Source: an uncultured Anaerotignum sp. (lineage in GTDB: Bacteria; Bacillota; Clostridia; Lachnospirales; Anaerotignaceae). From it: a DNA stretch of 64,000 bases. The stretch is taken from NCBI GenBank assembly GCA_910578425.1, contig CAJTQX010000004.1, forward strand, positions 32,491 to 96,490, in the 5' to 3' direction. This document shows positions 24,953 to 34,464 of this stretch, one piece after another (positions within the stretch are counted from its first letter, which is position 1; each line of letters starts with the position of its first letter). The translations under genes and the position numbers were made by a program. Below the pieces are notes generated by a model that worked only from the letters and a program-made list of their open reading frames with translations, was not told the origin of the DNA and searched no databases.

Positions 24953-25283
24953 GATAAGATTTTTGGGTTTTTAGAAAGGAAAGACTGCTTACGCGCTTGC
25001 TTTTGCTGAATTTCTGAAAAAAGCGCACAGGATTTCTTTTTTGTTTTGAAAAGATTGTTCCCGCCTGATAAAAAAAGAACGGCAGGTAAGACAAATCTGC
25101 CCTGCTTCTGAAAAAATATCGGCAAAACGTCAGTCTTGCCCATTAACGTTTAAGGTCAAAGCAAATGCTGAAGGGCTCGCGGGAATTCAGGGGGCAGTGT
25201 GCCTCCGGAAAAGGTTCGTTCCATGCTGAGCGGAGCATAGAACGAAGTCTTCAAGGTTTGGCTTTTTGAAAGGAGAGGATTTG
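24953..25283 (+). promoter_or_regulatory. Long gyrB leader with degenerate repeat and hairpin
   Basis: No gene is seen. At about 25120-25210 there is a decayed copy of the intergenic repeat (TTGCCCATTAACGTTTAAGG, then GCTCGCGGGAATTCAGGGG). TTCGTTC-ATGCT (25214-25226) pairs with AGCAT-GAACGAA (25233-25245) across one mismatch, ending about 25 bases before the ribosome-binding site AGGAGAGG. It could affect gyrB translation. Confidence 0.45.
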
Positions 25284-27185
25284 GTGTCAGCGGAATATAA
25301 CGAAAATCAGATCCAGGTGTTGGAAGGATTGGAGGCTGTCCGGAAGCGTCCGGGCATGTATATTGGTTCCACAAGTGAAAAGGGGCTGCATCATCTGGTT
25401 TATGAAATCGTAGATAATTCGGTAGATGAGGCTCTGGCGGGCTATTGCAGTGAGATTACGGTGACGATACATCCGGATAACTCTGTTTCCGTCAGGGATA
25501 ACGGCAGGGGCATTCCTGTCGGTATACAGCAGCAGAAGGGCCTGCCTGCGGTTGAGGTCGTTTTCACCATACTGCACGCGGGCGGTAAGTTCGGCGGCGG
25601 GGGCTATAAGGTTTCCGGCGGCCTGCATGGCGTGGGCGCGTCGGTTGTAAACGCGCTTTCCGACTGGCTGACAGTGCGCGTTTATACAGAAGGGAAAATA
25701 CATGAACAGAAATATGAGCGCGGCAATGTGGTATCCCCGCTGGCCGTAGTCGGAGATACAGAGGAACATGGCACATTCGTTCACTTCCTGCCGGATGCAA
25801 CGATATTCGAGGAAACGGTTTTTTCCTATGAAACGCTCAAACAGCGTCTGCGGGAAACGGCTTTCCTGACGAAGGGGCTGAAAATCAACCTGATTGACAA
25901 ACGGGAAGGCATAGAGCAGGAACGTACATTCCATTATGAGGGCGGCATTAAGGAGTTTGTCACATACCTGAATAAAAGCCGCCAGCCGCTTTACAATGAT
26001 ATTTTTTACGCCAGCGGCACAAAGGACGGTATCCTTGTGGAAGTGGCGTTCCAGCATAACGATGGTTATACGGAAAGCATATTTACGTTTGTCAACAATA
26101 TCAATACGCCCGATGGCGGCACGCATCTGGTCGGCTTCAAATCCGGCCTGACAAAAACGCTGAACGATTACGGAAAGAAAATCGGCGTGATAAAGGACGC
26201 GGATAAGAAGCTCTCCGGCGATGACGTGCGTGAGGGCATTACAGCGGTTGTCAGCATAAAGGTCGAAGATCCGCAGTTTGAGGGACAGACAAAGGCAAAG
26301 CTGGGCACCAGCGAGGCCAAAAACGCTGTGGAGAGCGTCCTGAGCGAATACCTGAATTATTATCTGGAGGAAAACCCGAATATCGGCAAGACCATCATCG
26401 AAAAGGGCATGATGGCCTCCCGCGCAAGGGACGCGGCAAGGAAAGCGCGCGAACTGGTGCGCAAAAAGACAGGACTGGAAAACAATAAGCTGCCGGGCAA
26501 GCTGACGCCCTGCACAAGCCGTGATCCTTATGAATGTGAAATTTATATTGTAGAGGGGAACTCTGCGGGCGGCTCCGCCATTAAGGCGCGCGACCCGCGG
26601 ACGCAGGCAATACTGCCGCTGCGGGGCAAGATTCTGAATGTGGAAAAAGCAAGGCTGGACAGGATACTCAACAGCGAGGAAATACGGAACATGATCACCG
26701 CCTTTGGTACGGGCGTTTCCGAGGATTTTGATATTGAAAAGCTGCGTTACCATAAAATCGTAATCATGACGGACGCCGATGTGGATGGGGCGCATATCCG
26801 CACGCTGCTCCTGACGTTCTTCTACCGCTATATGCCGCAGCTCATCGAGGAGGGCAAGGTTTATATCGCCCAGCCGCCGCTTTACCGCGTTGAGAAAAAC
26901 AAACAGCATTACTATGTATATGACGATATCCAACTGGAAGCGTTGTATCAGGAAATCGGACGAACAGGAATAAAGGATATCCAGCGGTATAAGGGCCTGG
27001 GTGAAATGGACTTTGACCAGCTCCGCGATACGACGATGGCTGTGGAGCACAGGATACTGAAGCAGGTCACGATCGACGACGCTGTGCTGGCGGATGAGAT
27101 TTTCAGCATGCTCATGGGCGATGCTGTGGAGCCGAGGAAGATTTTTATTGAGGAAAACGCGCAGTATGCGGAGATGGATTTTTAA
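25284..27185 (+). CDS. gyrB: DNA gyrase subunit B
   Basis: A 633-residue ATPase subunit of gyrase. GHKL ATPase motifs are present ([32 protein letters not shown]), then the transducer, then the TOPRIM domain with EGNSAGGSA and the DADVDGAHI metal-binding motif; the C-terminus is the usual [16 protein letters not shown] type. GTG 25284 with AGGAGAGG 7-8 bases upstream is the best start; TTG 25281 is possible. gyrB is usually next to recF but is 25 kb away here. Confidence 0.97.
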   Translation: MSAEYNENQIQVLEGLEAVRKRPGMYIGSTSEKGLHHLVYEIVDNSVDEALAGYCSEITVTIHPDNSVSVRDNGRGIPVGIQQQKGLPAVEVVFTILHAGGKFGGGGYKVSGGLHGVGASVVNALSDWLTVRVYTEGKIHEQKYERGNVVSPLAVVGDTEEHGTFVHFLPDATIFEETVFSYETLKQRLRETAFLTKGLKINLIDKREGIEQERTFHYEGGIKEFVTYLNKSRQPLYNDIFYASGTKDGILVEVAFQHNDGYTESIFTFVNNINTPDGGTHLVGFKSGLTKTLNDYGKKIGVIKDADKKLSGDDVREGITAVVSIKVEDPQFEGQTKAKLGTSEAKNAVESVLSEYLNYYLEENPNIGKTIIEKGMMASRARDAARKARELVRKKTGLENNKLPGKLTPCTSRDPYECEIYIVEGNSAGGSAIKARDPRTQAILPLRGKILNVEKARLDRILNSEEIRNMITAFGTGVSEDFDIEKLRYHKIVIMTDADVDGAHIRTLLLTFFYRYMPQLIEEGKVYIAQPPLYRVEKNKQHYYVYDDIQLEALYQEIGRTGIKDIQRYKGLGEMDFDQLRDTTMAVEHRILKQVTIDDAVLADEIFSMLMGDAVEPRKIFIEENAQYAEMDF

Positions 27186-27187
27186 GG

Positions 27188-27402
27188 GAAAGACCTTGGA
27201 GGCTCTGCCTCCAAACCTCCGCAAGCCCTGTCAGTACTTTGCTCCGCAAAGCCGCCTTCGGCGTCCGGACTTCTTTCCGGTACCTATTGAAAAGGGCTTG
27301 ACCCCAAACTTTGCTGTCAGCCGCATGGAATGCGGCTGAAAACGGGTCAAGGGGTGAAACCCCTTGCGGGAGATTGAGGGCAGAGCCCTCAAGGTCTTAT
27401 CA
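27188..27402. repeat. Modular palindromic repeat, extended composite (copy 4)
   Basis: The left half is in minus orientation: GTCAGTACTTTGC..CTCCGCAAAG, then TCCGGACTTCTTTCCGG, TGAAAAGGGCTTGACC and CCAAACTTT. The right half is plus: AGCCGCATGGAATGCGGCT, GGGTCAAGGGGTGAAACCCC and GAGGGCAGAGCCCTC. The left half matches the reverse complement of 10611-10705 closely. Confidence 0.8.
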
Positions 27403-27416
27403 TAAAAGAGGTGGAT

Positions 27417-27480
27417 GCGCAGTATGCGGAGATGGATTTCTAAGAAAACCTTGGAGGCACTGCCTCCAAACCTCCGCAAG
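27417..27480 (+). pseudogene. Duplicated gyrB 3' end fragment
   Basis: These 64 bases repeat 27159-27225 (the last codons of gyrB, its stop codon and the following GGAGGC..GCCTCC hairpin) with a few substitutions and a 3-base length difference. Residues encoded are AQYAEMDF then stop, as in gyrB. The preceding AAAAGAGGTG resembles the gyrA leader. It is the footprint of a local duplication. Confidence 0.8.
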
Positions 27481-27870
27481 GGGCACCGCCCCTTGACCCA
27501 TCTGCACCGCGCAGATGCGCGGTGAAAGCCATTGTATGGGATGTTTCAATGGTACACCCCTGCAAAAAATGAGCCGTTGTAAGTACTGCTATTGCGGCGG
27601 CTCTGTGAGCCGATACGCGAAGTGAACTGTTACACCGTTTCATTTTTTGCCATGCTTTCGGCTAAAATTCGGCTATATAAGTGCGAAGGTTGGGAAGTTG
27701 GGATTTTGCTGAAATTCAGGCTTTCTCAGTAATGAAGTGATATGCAAGTAGAGATATAGGATTTGAATCCAGCCGCATGGAATGCGGCTGAAAACGGGTC
27801 AAGGGGTGAAACCCCTTGCAGGGGTTCGGGGACAGAGTCCCCGAGGTTTTAAAATAAAAGAGGTGAAAAA
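27481..27870 (+). other. gyrB-gyrA spacer with further repeat units
   Basis: No gene is seen. GGGGCACCGCCCC and CACCGCGCAGATGCGCGGTG (about 27481-27526) are repeat-type palindromes. 27540-27768 holds non-repeat AT-richer sequence with no recognised feature. 27769-27852 is another repeat copy whose first 50 bases, AGCCGCATGGAATGCGGCT onward, are identical to 27319-27367; it ends with CGGGGACAGAGTCCCCG. RBS AGAGGTG precedes gyrA. Confidence 0.6.
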
Positions 27871-30372
27871 ATGAGTGATGAGCAGAGAGAGATAGACAAG
27901 ATAGTCACCATAGACATCAATAAGGAAATGAAGAAATGCTACATCGACTACGCCATGAGCGTAATTGTCGCGCGCGCCCTGCCGGATGTGCGCGATGGCT
28001 TGAAGCCCGTACAGCGGCGTATTCTGTATTCCATGAGCGAAATGAACCTTGACCCGAATAAGGGGTACCGGAAATCGGCGCGTATTGTCGGCGATACTAT
28101 GGGTAAATACCACCCGCATGGCGACAGCTCCATTTATCAGGCAATGGTGCGTATGGCGCAGAATTTCTCCATGCGGTATATGCTCGTGGACGGACATGGC
28201 AACTTTGGTTCCATTGACGGCTATGGCGCGGCGGCAAGCCGTTACACAGAAGCGCGTATGTCCAAAATAACGGCGGAAATGCTTGCCGATATTGAGAAGG
28301 ACACAGTGGATTTTGAGCCGAACTATGACGGGAACGAAAAAGAACCGGTCGTACTGCCCTCCCGTATCCCCAACCTGCTGGTGAACGGTTCCTCCGGTAT
28401 TGCGGTCGGCATGGCAACAAATATTCCGCCGCATAACCTTGGGGAGGTCATCGATGGTGTGGTCTGCATGATCGACCATAAAATCAACGGCGAGGAAACA
28501 GACGTAGAGGAACTGATGGAGCATATCAAGGGCCCCGATTTTCCTACAGGTGCGAATATCCTGGGCAAAAGCGGTATTCGTGCGGCATACCGCACAGGGC
28601 GCGGCAAAATTATTGTACGCGCAACGGCGGAGATTGAAAACCATAACGGGCGCGACAGTATCATTATTACGGAAATTCCGTATATGGTGAACAAGCTGCG
28701 TCTGATTGAAAAGATTGACGAGCTTGTGCGGGAGAAGCGCGTGGAGGGCATCAGTAACGTGGACGATGCGTCTGCGGGTGATGATATCCGTATTATTATC
28801 GACCTGAAAAAAGACGCCAACGCGAACGTTATATTGAACCAGCTTTATAAATATACACAGCTTCAGGATTCCTTCGGCGCGATCATGATTGCGCTGGTGG
28901 ACGGCAAGCCTGTTGTGCTGAACCTCAAGCAGATGCTGGAGGAATATCTCAAGCATCAGGAGCAGGTCGTAACACGGCGGACACGGTTTGATTTGGATAA
29001 GGCGGAAAAACGCGCGCATATCCTCGAAGGTCTGCGCATTGCCATTGATAACATCGACGAGGTCATCCATATTATCCGTTCCAGCTACGACAACGCCAAG
29101 GAGCGGCTGATGGAGCGGTTTGGCTTCTCCGACCTACAGGCGCAGGCGATATTGGAAATGCAGCTGCGCCGTTTGCAGGGCCTGGAGCATGAGAAAATAG
29201 ACGCGGAATACCGCGAATTGCAGGAAAAAATTGCGTATTATAAGACAATTCTGGCGGACGAAAAGCTGCTTTTGGGCGTGATAAAGGACGAAATTTCAGC
29301 GGTACGCGACAAATATGCCGATGAACGCCGCACAAAGCTGCTGCAAAACCCCGGTGAGATTGACGTAGAGGATTTGATAGACGAGGAAACTTGCGTATTC
29401 ACGCTTTCTAACTTGAATTATGTAAAGCGCACGCCGCTGGATACCTACAAGAGCCAGAACAGAGGCGGGCGCGGCATTGTCGGTATGCAGACGCGTGAGG
29501 AGGATTATGTCAGGGATCTTTTCCTTGCCTCTACCCATGATACAGTGCTGTTCTTCACCAGTCATGGCAAGGTTTACCGCATGAAGGGCTATGAAATTCC
29601 CGAAGCGGGACGTACATCGCGCGGCATGGCAATCGTAAATCTTCTGGAGGTTGACGCTGGCGAAAAAATTACGGCGGCGATACCTGTGAAGGAATTCCGG
29701 ACAGACCAGTACCTTGTTATGGTAACCAAACAGGGGCTGATCAAAAAGACCGATATGGCAAGCTTTGCCAACATCCGCAAGATGGGTCTGATCGCGCTGA
29801 ACCTGCGGGAGGACGATGATCTGATTGCCGTTATGACGACGGAAGGGGAGGACGAAATTTTTGCCGCAACGCGTTTCGGTATGGGCATCAAATTCAGCGA
29901 GAAGGATGTACGCCCAATGGGCAGAACGGCAGCGGGCGTGAAAGCGGTCAGGCTGCGCGAAGGGGATTATGTGGTTTCCGCGGTAAAAATGGTGCAGGGC
30001 GCGAAGGTGCTGAATGTCACAGAAAAGGGTTTCGGCAAGCAGACAGATGTTTCCCTGTTCAATTTACAGAACCGCGGCGGCATTGGCCTGAAAATACACC
30101 AGCTGACAGACCGGACAGGGCTTTTGACGGGCGTGCTGCTGCTTGAGGAAGATGAGGAAATCATGCTCATCACTTCTGAAGGCGTTATTATCCGCCTGCG
30201 TGGAAATGAGATTTCCAGCTACGGACGCGTTTCGCAGGGCGTTAAGCTGATGAATCTGGATGAAGGCGTGACGGTTGTTGGCATTGCGAAGATTTCCAGT
30301 GAGGACGTGGAGCGCGCGGAGGAAACCGGGGAATCCGAAGAAACAGAAAGCGCGGACGAAACGGACGAATAA
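27871..30372 (+). CDS. gyrA: DNA gyrase subunit A
   Basis: An 833-residue breakage-reunion subunit. The quinolone-determining region reads [10 protein letters not shown] at residues 81-90; the catalytic Tyr lies in [10 protein letters not shown] near 122-126. The GyrA box QNRGGRGI, at about residue 530, and the C-terminal beta-pinwheel for DNA wrapping are intact, followed by an acidic tail ([11 protein letters not shown]). Position 90 (equivalent to E. coli Asp87) is Gln, where many bacteria have Asp or Glu. Start ATG 27871 with AGAGGTG. Confidence 0.97.
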   Translation: MSDEQREIDKIVTIDINKEMKKCYIDYAMSVIVARALPDVRDGLKPVQRRILYSMSEMNLDPNKGYRKSARIVGDTMGKYHPHGDSSIYQAMVRMAQNFSMRYMLVDGHGNFGSIDGYGAAASRYTEARMSKITAEMLADIEKDTVDFEPNYDGNEKEPVVLPSRIPNLLVNGSSGIAVGMATNIPPHNLGEVIDGVVCMIDHKINGEETDVEELMEHIKGPDFPTGANILGKSGIRAAYRTGRGKIIVRATAEIENHNGRDSIIITEIPYMVNKLRLIEKIDELVREKRVEGISNVDDASAGDDIRIIIDLKKDANANVILNQLYKYTQLQDSFGAIMIALVDGKPVVLNLKQMLEEYLKHQEQVVTRRTRFDLDKAEKRAHILEGLRIAIDNIDEVIHIIRSSYDNAKERLMERFGFSDLQAQAILEMQLRRLQGLEHEKIDAEYRELQEKIAYYKTILADEKLLLGVIKDEISAVRDKYADERRTKLLQNPGEIDVEDLIDEETCVFTLSNLNYVKRTPLDTYKSQNRGGRGIVGMQTREEDYVRDLFLASTHDTVLFFTSHGKVYRMKGYEIPEAGRTSRGMAIVNLLEVDAGEKITAAIPVKEFRTDQYLVMVTKQGLIKKTDMASFANIRKMGLIALNLREDDDLIAVMTTEGEDEIFAATRFGMGIKFSEKDVRPMGRTAAGVKAVRLREGDYVVSAVKMVQGAKVLNVTEKGFGKQTDVSLFNLQNRGGIGLKIHQLTDRTGLLTGVLLLEEDEEIMLITSEGVIIRLRGNEISSYGRVSQGVKLMNLDEGVTVVGIAKISSEDVERAEETGESEETESADETDE

Positions 30373-30405
30373 GGAATATGCAGTTATAAAAAAGGAGTAT
30401 GAACC

Positions 30406-31275
30406 ATGAAATTTGGAAGAAACGATTCCTGCTGGTGCGGAAGCGGGAAAAAATATAAAGTCTGCCATGCGGATTTTGACGCGAAGCTGGCGGATTATAA
30501 ACGGCGCGGCGTGCTTGTGCCGAAGCATAAACTGCTGAAAACGCCGGCACAGTTGGAGGGAATCCGTAAGGCGGGTAAGCTGAATACGGAAATTTTGGAT
30601 ATGGTGGGGGAAAATATCCGCGCGGGTATGTCTACGGAGGAAATCAATACGCTTGTGCATGAATATACGGTTTCCCATGGCGGTATTCCCGCGCCGCTGC
30701 ATTACAACGGCTTTCCCAAAAGCGTTTGTACGTCTGTGAATGATGTAATCTGTCATGGCATCCCTGCCGCGGATGAGGTGCTCAGGGAGGGCGATATTAT
30801 AAATGTGGACGTGACTACCATATTGGATGGCTTTTACGCAGATGCTTCGCGGATGTTCTGCATTGGTGAGGTCAGCGAGGAAGCAAAAAGGCTTGTGGAG
30901 GTTACGAAAGAATCGGTTGATCTCGCGCTGAAAGAGGTAAAGCCCTGGGGCTTTCTGGGCGATATCGGCGCGGTTATCAGCGAATATATTTATGCGCATG
31001 GGTATACGGTTCTGCATGATATCGGCGGGCATGGCGTAGGCAATGAATTCCATGAGGACCCGTATGTCTGCCACGTTGGCAGGCGCGGGACGGGTATGCT
31101 GCTTGTGCCCGGCATGGTGTTTACGATTGAGCCAATGGTAAACGCGGGTGAAGAAGATTTCTTCCAAGATGCGGATAACGGCTGGACGATTTATACAGAG
31201 GACGGCTCTCTTTCCGCGCAGTGGGAATATACTGTTGCAGTGACGGAGGACGGCGCGGAGGTGCTGACGCACTGA
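30406..31275 (+). CDS. map: Methionine aminopeptidase, type I, with SEC-C zinc motif
   Basis: A 289-residue enzyme that removes initiator methionine. The N-terminal SEC-C motif (residues about 6-24, CWCGSGKKYKVCH) is a zinc knuckle found in a subset of clostridial MetAPs and absent in the short form. The catalytic metal ligands are visible: D in NVDVTT, D in ADASRMF, H in GGHGVGNEFHE, E in FTIEPM and the final E in QWEYTVAVTE. It is separated from gyrA by about 30 bases and may be cotranscribed. Confidence 0.95.
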   Translation: MKFGRNDSCWCGSGKKYKVCHADFDAKLADYKRRGVLVPKHKLLKTPAQLEGIRKAGKLNTEILDMVGENIRAGMSTEEINTLVHEYTVSHGGIPAPLHYNGFPKSVCTSVNDVICHGIPAADEVLREGDIINVDVTTILDGFYADASRMFCIGEVSEEAKRLVEVTKESVDLALKEVKPWGFLGDIGAVISEYIYAHGYTVLHDIGGHGVGNEFHEDPYVCHVGRRGTGMLLVPGMVFTIEPMVNAGEEDFFQDADNGWTIYTEDGSLSAQWEYTVAVTEDGAEVLTH

Positions 31276-31524
31276 AATCTTGAAAACATTGGAACTTCGT
31301 TCCAAACCTTGCTTCTTTCTTTCAAAGAAAGAAGCAAAGAAGACTTTACGGAACTTTGTTCCGTAGGGAAAATATCAAAGATGTCTTTCGCAGACAAAAG
31401 AAATGCGGTCTTAAAGGGTAAGGCAAAGCCTTGCCCTTTTTTCAGTGTTTCCAAGAAAAGAGGCAAAGAAGGCTTTAAGGAACGCCGTTCTGTGGGGAAA
31501 TATCAAAAATGTTATTCCCAGACG
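31276..31524 (+). other. String of hairpins and terminator after map
   Basis: No gene is seen. Consecutive stems: GGAACTTCGTTCC; TTGCTTCTTTCTTT with AAAGAAAGAAGCAA (31309-31337, 14-base arms around one base); ACGGAACTTTGTTCCGT; then AAAGGGTAAGGC/GCCTTGCCCTTT (31413-31440) with a T run, a convincing intrinsic terminator. The purpose of the earlier stems is unknown. Confidence 0.6.
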
Positions 31525-31672
31525 CATGAAATGCAGCTGAATAATGGGTCAAGGGGCGCAGAAGCTTCGGGGAAGCTTCGTTTTGCGCCGACTGGAGCAG
31601 AGCGGAGAAGAAGCCCTTGCGAGGGGCGTGAAGCCCCAACGGGGTGCGGGACAGAGTCCCGCGGTCTTTAAG
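31525..31672 (+). repeat. Modular palindromic repeat (copy 7)
   Basis: Units include GGGTCAAGGGGCG, GAAGCTTCGGGGAAGCTTC, GGGGCGTGAAGCCCC and GCGGGACAGAGTCCCGC followed by GGTCTTTA. It lies between the convergent map and Nudix genes. Confidence 0.7.
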
Positions 31673-31674
31673 CC

Positions 31675-32301
31675 TTACCCTTTTTTGATTGTTTCTGCAA
31701 TATTCTGTATCACCTGGGCGGTAAAGCCCCATATGGTGTGGCCGTTGTATTCGTAAAACAATTCGGGGAATACGCTCTTGCTGAATGGGTAATCCTTCCC
31801 GCCTTCGATGCGCTCATAGGGGAATCCCGGCATTTCAACGGCTTTCCATGTCATCGGATGGTTTTCCGGCTCTGTTTCCAGAAAAAAAGAAAGCGGGACG
31901 GTGAAAACTTCGTCTACCTCCATCGGGTTGGGCTTTGCCGCCGCAAATGTTTCCGGTGAAACATAGCCGATAAACGGCTGTATCATGCCGCGGTAAACGG
32001 TCAGCATATAATCGCTTTTGCCAAGCAGGCGTATCTGCCCGCGCGGAATCCCGATTTCCTCCTCTGTTTCCCGCAGGGCGGTTTCCTCCAGCGTTTCGTT
32101 TTCCTCTCTGTGGCCGCCGGGAAAGCAGACGTCGCCCGGCTGATGGATGCCTTTTGCGCGTTTGTTTAATATAAAATGCAGTTCCCCGTCAATTTCCGTC
32201 AGCAGGGCAAGTATGGCAAAATGCCGCAGGCGGAGAATGGGACGGGGCTGGCGCGCGGCAAAACAGGCGGTGACGTTTTCCAGAGAAACGCTTTTTTCCA
32301 T
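31675..32301 (-). CDS. Nudix hydrolase, CoA pyrophosphatase-like
   Basis: A 208-residue Nudix enzyme. The Nudix box is complete (GGHREENETLEETALRETEEEIG; G-x5-E-x7-R-E-x2-E-E-x-G). Upstream of it, a stretch ending GDVCFPGG fits the UPF0035/CoA-recognition pattern, suggesting hydrolysis of CoA to phosphopantetheine and 3',5'-ADP. ATG 32301 has AAAGGA 9 bases upstream; a TTG three codons earlier is too close to it. The gene starts directly after the recombinase stop, so they are probably one operon. Confidence 0.85.
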   Translation of the reverse strand: MEKSVSLENVTACFAARQPRPILRLRHFAILALLTEIDGELHFILNKRAKGIHQPGDVCFPGGHREENETLEETALRETEEEIGIPRGQIRLLGKSDYMLTVYRGMIQPFIGYVSPETFAAAKPNPMEVDEVFTVPLSFFLETEPENHPMTWKAVEMPGFPYERIEGGKDYPFSKSVFPELFYEYNGHTIWGFTAQVIQNIAETIKKG

Positions 32302-32306
32302 ATGCT

Positions 32307-33368
32307 TCAATCCTTTCTGAGTTTGATTTTTGAGGTCGCTATGCGGCGGCGATATTCTTCGACCTCCGCATAATGCTTGCGGGTGGTATTGACGTCGGCA
32401 TGGCCGAGGGCGTCCGCCACAAGGTAGATATCTCCGGTTTCCTGATACAGGTTCGTGCCAAATGTGCTGCGCAGCTTATGCGGCGAGATATTCTTGACCG
32501 TTACGCCGGAAGAATATTTTTTCACAAGGTTCTGCACAGAGCGGACGTTGATTCGTTTCCCCTGCGAGGAAAGGAACAGCGCGTCTTCTTTTTCGTCCTT
32601 AGTAACGGCGGTTTTCCGTTCTTCCAGATAATCCTCCAGAGCTTCGCGCACTTCTTCCCCAAAAAAAAGGAATACTTCGTTGCCGCCTTTGCGGGTGACG
32701 CGGACGGCGTTATTCTGGAAATCCAAATCATGAATATTGATTCCGACACATTCGGAAACACGCATACCTGTGCCGAGCAGGAGCGTTGTGAGGGCAAGGT
32801 CGCGTTTTTTTGTTTTTTCATGGAACGCTTTCTGTCGTCCGGTCAGCTTTTCGCCCGTTTCCACAGCGTCTAAAAGGTTTGCCACTTCGTTTACATCCAG
32901 TCTTGTGATGGTTTTTTCATGTATTTTGGGCGTATCCACCAGCGCGGCAGGGTCGGCGGCGATTTTATTTTTCCTGTAATAAAACTTGAACATGGAGCGG
33001 ACTGCCGCCAGCTTGCGGGATTTTCCTTTTTCGTCATTGTGCATTTCGGCGGCGTATTCAGGGTTTTCATGGTCGGGCCGGATATAATAGGAAAGATATT
33101 CCATAAAGCAGTCAATATCCTCCGCCGTAATTTCGTTCAGACATTCCACAGTGAAATCCTTCGGCTCTATGCCGCCCAGCGTGCGGTGTTCTTCATAGAG
33201 ATAGCGGAAAAAAATCCGCAGGTCATAGGCATAGGCAAGGCGGGATTTTGGGGAAACCGTCTGCGCGATGCCCCGGAAAAAAGTCTGCGTGAAGGGCGGC
33301 AGCTCCCGCTGTATCTCCCGCAGGCGTTTGGTTTCTTTCAGCTTCATTTCTTCATGATATGTGGACAT
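32307..33368 (-). CDS. Tyrosine recombinase of XerC/XerD type
   Basis: A 353-residue integrase-family recombinase. The N-terminal SAM-like core-binding domain covers about 25-150. The catalytic domain holds Arg in GTGMRVSECVG, Lys in TRKGG, H-x-x-R in PHKLRSTFGT, His in LGHADVNTT and the nucleophile Tyr in RKHYAEVEEY. No excisionase, phage or attachment repeat is adjacent, so a housekeeping Xer-like role is more likely than element mobility. GGGAGG precedes ATG 33368, 4 bases after the TtcA-like stop. Confidence 0.88.
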   Translation of the reverse strand: MSTYHEEMKLKETKRLREIQRELPPFTQTFFRGIAQTVSPKSRLAYAYDLRIFFRYLYEEHRTLGGIEPKDFTVECLNEITAEDIDCFMEYLSYYIRPDHENPEYAAEMHNDEKGKSRKLAAVRSMFKFYYRKNKIAADPAALVDTPKIHEKTITRLDVNEVANLLDAVETGEKLTGRQKAFHEKTKKRDLALTTLLLGTGMRVSECVGINIHDLDFQNNAVRVTRKGGNEVFLFFGEEVREALEDYLEERKTAVTKDEKEDALFLSSQGKRINVRSVQNLVKKYSSGVTVKNISPHKLRSTFGTNLYQETGDIYLVADALGHADVNTTRKHYAEVEEYRRRIATSKIKLRKD

Positions 33369-33371
33369 TTC

Positions 33372-34094
33372 TCATTCCTCCCGATTCCAGCCCTTCAGCG
33401 CGGAACGTTGTATTGCGCCGAATACTTTTTCCTGCAAATGGTCGTATCTGCCGGAAAGCGTTTCCAAAAGCTCTTTAGTTTCCTGCCGCTTTGTGTTGCC
33501 ATCGGCGGGGCAGGGGTTTTTTACGATTTGTATGCCGCTGCGGGCGATAAAGCTCCGCGCCTCCCATTCCGGCACATACAGGAGGGGGCGGATAGAGTAG
33601 AGCTTCATACGGTCAAGATAGCTGACAGGGGCGAAGCAATTCATGCGGCCCTCATAAAAGAGGGACATAAAGAATGTTTCCACAACATCGTCTTTATTAT
33701 GCCCGAGCGCGATTTTATTGCAGCCCAACTGTTCCGCGGCGGTATTCAGCGCGCCCTTGCGCATTTTGGCGCAGAGTGAACAGGGGTTCTTTTCCCGGCG
33801 TTCTTCAAATATAATCTGCCCAATATCTGTTTCGATCAGCGTGTATGGCACGCCAATCTCCTCACAGAGCGCGCGGATATCGTCATACGACGCGCCGGGC
33901 AGGCCGAGGGAAACGGTGACAGCCACAAGCTCAAAGGGCTGAGGATAGAACCGCTGGAGGTGGCGCAGGGCAAGGAGCAGGCAAAGGCTGTCCTTGCCGC
34001 CGGAAACGCCTACGGCGATTTTATCGCCGGCCTGTATCATATGGTAATCGTCCACCGCGCGGCGGACGTAGCTTAAAAGTTTTTGCAGCTTCAT
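33372..34094 (-). CDS. TtcA-family tRNA sulfurtransferase-like enzyme
   Basis: A 240-residue PP-loop ATPase. The SGGKDS loop is near residue 28; a CxxC pair (PCSLCAKMRKG) near 110 and the GHNKDDVVETFFMSLFYEGR helix are typical of TtcA-like tRNA 2-thiocytidine enzymes, with a late Cys in NPCPADGNTKRQE. Family assignment is firm; the exact tRNA substrate is not. ATG 34094 follows AAAGGAG; the in-frame extension to 34199 is translation of repeat sequence and is rejected. First gene of the operon with the recombinase and Nudix genes. Confidence 0.85.
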   Translation of the reverse strand: MKLQKLLSYVRRAVDDYHMIQAGDKIAVGVSGGKDSLCLLLALRHLQRFYPQPFELVAVTVSLGLPGASYDDIRALCEEIGVPYTLIETDIGQIIFEERREKNPCSLCAKMRKGALNTAAEQLGCNKIALGHNKDDVVETFFMSLFYEGRMNCFAPVSYLDRMKLYSIRPLLYVPEWEARSFIARSGIQIVKNPCPADGNTKRQETKELLETLSGRYDHLQEKVFGAIQRSALKGWNREE

Positions 34095-34107
34095 GGCATA
34101 GACTCCT

Positions 34108-34214
34108 TTGGAAAACCAGACCAGAACCGCGGGCCGCTGTCCCGCACCCTGCAAGCCCTTTTCAAAGGGCCTGACTCCAAACTTTACTGCCAGCCGCATA
34201 AAATGCGGCTGGAG
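34108..34214 (-). repeat. Modular palindromic repeat (copy 8)
   Basis: Minus orientation, upstream of the TtcA-like gene. Units: GCGGGCCGCTGTCCCGC, CAAGCCCTTTTCAAAGGGCCTG, CCAAACTTTA and AGCCGCATAAAATGCGGCT. Confidence 0.75.
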
Positions 34215-34464
34215 GATTTTTATTTTTGGGAGTTGGCTGTTTTATCTGTTTTTGTAATTTTTATGTGTTCCATAAATTTAATTATAGCGGAAAAAAGGGA
34301 AAAAGAAAAGGGCCGGTTCGGGCGGGATTTCGTTTGGAAAGGCACTGTTTCTGCGGTTTTTACTATTTTTTTCGATTGGAACTGTTCATTTTGGCGAAAA
34401 AGGGCTATAATATATAGATAAAATATGGAAAAACAAAAGAAGAAGGGGAAAGGACGGGGAGAAA
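34215..34464. promoter_or_regulatory. Divergent promoter region between the TtcA-like and GH3 genes
   Basis: A TATAAT on the minus strand (plus ATTATA at 34281-34286) serves the TtcA-like side. A TATAAT at 34406-34411 (plus) serves the GH3 gene, with a weak -35 TGTTCA 17 bases upstream. GAAAGGACGGGGAG is the ribosome-binding region of the GH3 gene. Confidence 0.5.

Noticed and set aside
32307..33368. Tyrosine recombinase as evidence for an integrative element
   Set aside because: Flanked by housekeeping-type genes in a compact operon, with no att-like direct repeats, tRNA target or element genes nearby.
34095..34199. N-terminal extension of the TtcA-like protein
   Set aside because: The in-frame extension is repeat sequence and lacks a ribosome-binding site; the ATG at 34094 has AAAGGAG.
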